DNA from: Flavobacterium sp.
Lineage (GTDB): Bacteria; Bacteroidota; Bacteroidia; Flavobacteriales; Flavobacteriaceae
Assembly: GCA_024709705.1 (NCBI GenBank)
Contig: JANJWE010000065.1
Span: 1 to 9,383 of the forward strand
DNA length: 9,383 nucleotides
Direction: 5' to 3'
Shown here: positions 7,601 to 9,383 of the stretch, piece after piece
Layout: the number at the start of each line of letters is the position of its first letter
Position numbering within the stretch: position 1 is the first letter of the stretch
Notes under the pieces: generated by a model
What the model saw: only the letters and a program-made list of their open reading frames with translations
What the model was told of the DNA's origin: nothing
Database searches by the model: none
Made by a program: the position numbers and the translations under genes

Positions 7601-7779
7601 TCACCGGCTAGAACACTGGAAGGTCTATTGAACTGAGGATTGTTAGAAGAACTATTTCCATTATTAGAACTAACTTGAGAGCTAATCCATTGAGGTTGTG
7701 CAGTTACATTAATAGTAATAAGTATAAGAAGTACAATACTTCTAAAACAGAATGGTGAAATTAGGTTTAATTTTTTCAT
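4678..7779 (-). CDS. Large T9SS-exported surface protein with Ig-like and GEVED domains
   Basis: The protein has 1033 residues. I chose the ATG at 7779 because it starts a clean signal peptide (MKKLNLISP, hydrophobic core, cut near VTAQ-PQW at about 28); an in-frame ATG at 7815 would only add 12 residues ahead of it. Residues 29-237 form a beta-rich domain with PNGWTLI and YYRIVGSNEPSSYSF, a pattern seen in many secreted adhesin-like proteins. An Ig-like domain follows (about 238-335, ISYQWQSAAVG, FRCRIACES). A GEVED domain at about 337-480 has a calcium-loop-like WFDWNQNGIFED (404-415) and NYSEAEDYKIRV. Next comes an SNWNDGSNW module (about 485-590), then YVIWSSPV, NPYPSALD and SGQGFFVEM stretches typical of flavobacterial T9SS cargo. 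The last 80 residues (IAVYNLQGQLLTKNL, ending KEKTHKVWVN) are a T9SS sorting domain, most like the ChiA-type (type C). No catalytic domain is visible, so adhesion or surface scaffolding is the likely role. Confidence 0.92.
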   Translation of the reverse strand: MKKLNLISPFCFRSIVLLILITINVTAQPQWISSQVSSNNGNSSSNNPQFNRPSSVLAGDLLLVVITKEKGSQTTYNTPNGWTLISNTNNSDRIGMTTYYRIVGSNEPSSYSFIRNSSTSSGLYTASITVIRGVNPNDPLGNTNTSTGNSSTHASPAVTGSLGSLVVSLHTVNSTSAQTQSGTNMTERFQYRNGSNATWSQFMGTFETTVAGNTGTRTTTSGGTRRFVTQQLEFKSKLCPDSVSGVNTLTSASVVCPSTSVTLSLNTPFTQAGISYQWQSAAVGTSNWQNITDATSATFNALITEALQFRCRIACESLEAFSSPVSVTLNPNTFNCYCTVGSPTDDATGITEVVFHTLNQTSTGTPAYTSYLDNPATIVESGSSYSMNVRVNTAGNYTVSTSVWFDWNQNGIFEDTERLDLGTATNQTNGLTSLSPLAIPIPSQALAGETVMRIRTTYNTNPTACGNQNYSEAEDYKIRVVKPQSWLGLTSSNWNDGSNWSEGIVPTAETVVSIGMTPFQPEITTHAQAYSLTVNTGGSLVVKNAASLTIQGAVSVAADATMLLENGANLVQVQNVSNSGSIRVQKSTRSLLRLDYVIWSSPVLGSQTLKQFSPQTLDNRFYAHQLPSNTWEVANNQLPFASAKGYMIRVPNTHPTTPTVWTGQFVGTPQNGTLTVSMPAPRNNNQNRYFLVGNPYPSALDMKQFLDINAANITGVYYFYRKTNGVAGRSGYFIKSKNPNYNPNDPTSPRFLFTNNGEGIDQNVIPSGQGFFVEMAQGASQIVFTNAMRVAVESGVLNRDGDSEDTSNRYTLNLTDTQGGFSQIQVGHYEATTAAYDSGFDSPAFEDSSLLLGSLIANQAETFAVQALEAFDASVTVPLRFKTQTAGTFTLTLAEVSGLFAQEGTQVMLEDLTSGALHSLTEAPFVFTSEAGDFTSRFRIVYQQTTLGLENPIALTSQTLAYAQEGNLYVKSSQESIRAIAVYNLQGQLLTKNLAFTDTQNVQMPLQHVQGQLVLVQIQTADGKEKTHKVWVN

Positions 7780-7834
7780 AATACGGTTAATTTTAGTTTG
7801 GGTTACTGAAATCATTTTGGGAATAATTTCGAGA

Positions 7835-7864
7835 CAAACCTACAACCGGTATCAAAAGGGACAA
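7835..7864 (-). promoter_or_regulatory. Bacteroidota-type promoter of the T9SS protein gene
   Basis: The minus strand reads TTG (7862-7864), exactly 19 bp, then TAGGTTTG (7835-7842), a full match to the flavobacterial consensus TTG-N17-23-TANNTTTG. Transcription would start near 7828, giving a leader of about 50 nt before the ATG at 7779 and leaving the ATG at 7815 only about 13 nt from the start site. This supports the chosen start. Confidence 0.8.
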
Positions 7865-7879
7865 CAAAAAAATTGTTGT
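7861..7879. promoter_or_regulatory. Inverted repeat overlapping the -33 element, possible operator
   Basis: ACAACAA (7861-7867) and TTGTTGT (7873-7879) form perfect 7-bp arms around AAAAA. The left arm contains the -33 TTG of the T9SS gene promoter, so a protein binding here could block or modulate the promoter. No cognate regulator is encoded in the window. Confidence 0.4.
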
Positions 7880-8153
7880 AAAACATTGAAAAATCGGTAA
7901 AGTGAAAAAAGGTAAAATAAAACAAATACCCGCTTCGATGTAAAGATTTATTTTATCGACAAAATGTACATTCGACTCAAAAACAAATACAATCAACTGA
8001 TTGTCATGCATTTATTAAACTATGTTAATGAAATAAAAATCAGGAACCTTTTTTGTAAAATCATAAAAAAAGTACTCTTTTTTAACATTTATACATTTTA
8101 TCGATTTTTCTGTACGTTGAACAGATTTTTTTTTAAGTATGAATTAACACCTC

Positions 8154-8236
8154 TACTTTTGAATCACCATAGCATTAGTAGGTTAAGTTTATGGTAGATT
8201 TGGGGCAAAAAAGGTGGAGTAACTTCCGCCTTTTTT
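8154..8236 (+). ncRNA. Candidate small RNA ending at an orphan terminator
   Basis: A -7-like element TACTTTTG (8154-8161) is followed by a short hairpin ACCATAG/TTATGGT (8166-8172 with 8189-8195; the last pair is G-U), and about 10 bp later by a strong intrinsic terminator. No TTG lies at the right distance upstream (the nearest, at 8117-8119, is 34 bp away). If transcribed, the product would be about 70 nt. This is a hypothesis from layout only. Confidence 0.3.
8207..8236. terminator. Strong bidirectional intrinsic terminator
   Basis: AAAAAAGGTGGA (8207-8218) pairs with TCCGCCTTTTTT (8225-8236) with one G-U pair and a short loop, giving A and T tracts on both sides. It works on paper in either direction. 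No recognisable gene ends just before it on the plus strand, and on the minus strand nothing is encoded between it and the divergent gene start at 8507, so what it terminates is unclear. Confidence 0.8.
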
Positions 8237-8456
8237 ATTTTATACTGTTCCTCCAAAAATTCTTTCTTGAGTTTAAACAACTTTTAACCCTCACTAGCTT
8301 CATTTTTTTAAATTTTAAATCTTTTTAGAGTACTGATAACTTTAAAAAAAACACGTCAGTATATTGTTTTTAGTAATTTATTACTTACAATTAATTAATT
8401 TTATTGCATTTCATCGATTTTTTATGCTTTTTATCGATACTATTCAATTTTTGTTT

Positions 8457-8464
8457 TAGTTTTG
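8457..8464 (+). promoter_or_regulatory. Possible -7 element of the glycine-rich protein gene
   Basis: TAGTTTTG matches TANNTTTG and lies 42 bp before the ATG at 8507. No TTG is found 17-23 bp upstream; that place is occupied by an ATCGAT palindrome (8433-8438). The promoter may be weak or activator-dependent. Confidence 0.35.
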
Positions 8465-8506
8465 AATCGTCAAAAAAAAATCAAAACCTAAAATTTGTTA
8501 GATCGT

Positions 8507-9383
8507 ATGAAACAAATTGCATTAAAAAATAGCTTCATCGTAATTCTCTTCAGTTTCTTGATGAGCTTTTATGCATCAGCACAATCAGTTGAAAGAACTT
8601 TTACTTCATCTAGTACCTTTACCGTTCCGCAAGGAGTTACCCAACTAACTGTGGAAGCCTGGGGTGGCGGTGGAAAAGGAGGTACACGCACCTCAAACGG
8701 AATAGCCGGTGGTGGTGGCGGTGGAGCCTATGCCCGAAAAATAATAACAGTAGTTCCGGGAAATACATACACCGTAACTGTGGGGAATGGAGCCACAACA
8801 ACTGCAGCAGGGGGTGATTCCTGGTTTTGGAATCAAACAACCCTACTAGCTAAAGGCGGAAACAGTGTAACAGATAACAACAGTAACGGAGCCCTTGGCG
8901 GTGATAAAACAGCTTGTGTGGGAGATGTAACCTTTTCTGGAGGAAATGGATCAAACGGTTCGTCTGGCTCATTTAGTGGTGGAGGAGGTTCTTCAGCCGG
9001 TACTGATGCAGATGGAAATAATGCAACAACAAGTGCCGGAGCAACTGCCCCATCCGGTGGAGGCGTTGGAGGTAATGGTAGAACGACACAAGGTGCCGGA
9101 AATCCTGGACAAGCACCAGGTGGCGGTGGCGGTGGCGGTATGCGTACCTCAAACTCAACCAGAAGTGGTGGTAACGGCGGAAACGGACGAATTATAATTC
9201 GCTACGACGCTCCGGAAATTAATGTTACCGGAAACGGAAATACAATTCCGGATAACAACACAACCACAAGTACAACAAATTTTACCGATTTAGGCACTAC
9301 CGATGTAGGAGTGGCTCTTGCTAGAACTTTTGTAATTCAAAATACAGGTACTTTAAATTTAACTATAGGTGCTTTCTCAATAA
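8507..9383 (+). CDS. Glycine-rich secreted protein with choice-of-anchor-D-like module (continues past right edge)
   Basis: The frame is open from the ATG at 8507 for 292 codons to the right edge, without a stop. Residues 1-26 are a signal peptide (MKQIALKNSFIVILFSFLM, cut near YASAQ-S). Residues about 30-235 form a glycine-rich domain: it starts FTVPQGVTQLTVEAWGGGG, has GGGGGGAYARKIITVVPGN and many GG runs, and closes with GNGRIIIRYD. This is the pattern of the glycine-rich domain found in many bacterial surface and phage-tail proteins. From about 240 on, NFTDLGTTDVGVALARTF followed by IQNTGTLNLTIGAF is the beginning of an ASH/choice-of-anchor-D-type beta-sandwich. In this lineage such proteins normally end in a T9SS sorting domain, but that end is outside the window. 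Outer-surface location is inferred from the signal peptide and architecture. Alternative-frame ORFs inside the gene are by-products of its GGN codons. Confidence 0.88.
   Translation, partial: MKQIALKNSFIVILFSFLMSFYASAQSVERTFTSSSTFTVPQGVTQLTVEAWGGGGKGGTRTSNGIAGGGGGGAYARKIITVVPGNTYTVTVGNGATTTAAGGDSWFWNQTTLLAKGGNSVTDNNSNGALGGDKTACVGDVTFSGGNGSNGSSGSFSGGGGSSAGTDADGNNATTSAGATAPSGGGVGGNGRTTQGAGNPGQAPGGGGGGGMRTSNSTRSGGNGGNGRIIIRYDAPEINVTGNGNTIPDNNTTTSTTNFTDLGTTDVGVALARTFVIQNTGTLNLTIGAFSI

Larger units (their letters stand above)
7780..8506. other. AT-rich divergent spacer between two secreted-protein genes
   Basis: This 727-bp stretch separates the minus-strand T9SS gene from the plus-strand glycine-rich gene. 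Apart from the sites listed separately it contains an A/T hairpin AAAAAAG-TACT-CTTTTTT (8066-8083), three ATCGAT palindromes (8100-8105, 8413-8418, 8433-8438), and a TACTGA/TCAGTA inverted repeat (8331-8336, 8356-8361). Open frames of 70-80 codons occur on both strands but translate to F/I/L/K/N-rich sequence typical of AT-rich non-coding DNA. I see no convincing protein gene. Confidence 0.6.

Noticed and set aside
7793..8011. 72-codon minus-strand frame with hydrophobic stretches upstream of the T9SS gene
   Set aside because: It spans the full-consensus promoter and palindrome of the T9SS gene, and its hydrophobicity follows from T-rich codons.
7964..8197. 77-codon plus-strand frame ending just before the orphan terminator
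   Set aside because: Its translation is F/L/K/I/N-rich with no domain, signal or start context, as expected from random AT-rich DNA. The closeness to the terminator is noted in the small-RNA finding.
8946..9197. Open frames on both strands inside the glycine-rich gene
   Set aside because: They are alternative readings of the GGN-rich coding sequence; the +1 frame with signal peptide and recognisable domains is the real gene.

Overview
The window looks like a chromosomal segment of a low-GC member of the Bacteroidota, most likely class Flavobacteriia. The reasons are two exported proteins of the type IX secretion (T9SS) style, a Bacteroidota-type promoter (TTG, 19 bp, TAGGTTTG) in front of the larger one, absence of clear Shine-Dalgarno sequences, very AT-rich spacers, and an RHS/YD-repeat fragment of the type common in flavobacteria. 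This assignment is inferred from sequence character only.

Layout, left to right. (1) 1-375, minus: the N-terminal 125 codons of an RHS/YD-repeat reading frame that starts abruptly at a repeat and runs off the left edge. (2) 667-4228, minus: a three-gene signalling operon transcribed right to left. It begins with a soluble GAF-PAS histidine kinase (670 aa), followed by a single-domain Rcp1-like response regulator (146 aa) and a REC-PAS-DHp protein (331 aa) that has a histidine-bearing dimerisation helix but no ATPase domain. The leader of the middle gene is a 14-bp tandem repeat, and its sense strand is almost free of G. (3) 4372-7779, minus: a large T9SS-exported multidomain protein (1033 aa) with its own promoter, then a hairpin terminator, then a 67-aa signal-peptide/membrane-anchor protein. 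(4) 7780-8506: a 727-bp AT-rich divergent spacer with the T9SS gene promoter, a strong orphan terminator and a possible small RNA. (5) 8507-9383, plus: a glycine-rich secreted protein that goes into a choice-of-anchor-D-like module and runs off the right edge.

How the parts may work together: the kinase and two receiver proteins have the components of a multistep phosphorelay (kinase His460, REC Asp68, DHp His273, REC Asp55), but no DNA-binding output domain is encoded here, so the target is unknown. The two exported proteins on either side of the spacer are probably cell-surface or released adhesin-like proteins. No sequence link between the signalling operon and the surface proteins is visible beyond adjacency. 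The best candidates for something undescribed are the ATPase-less REC-PAS-DHp protein together with its neighbours, the G-free repeat leader, and the orphan terminator unit near 8154-8236.
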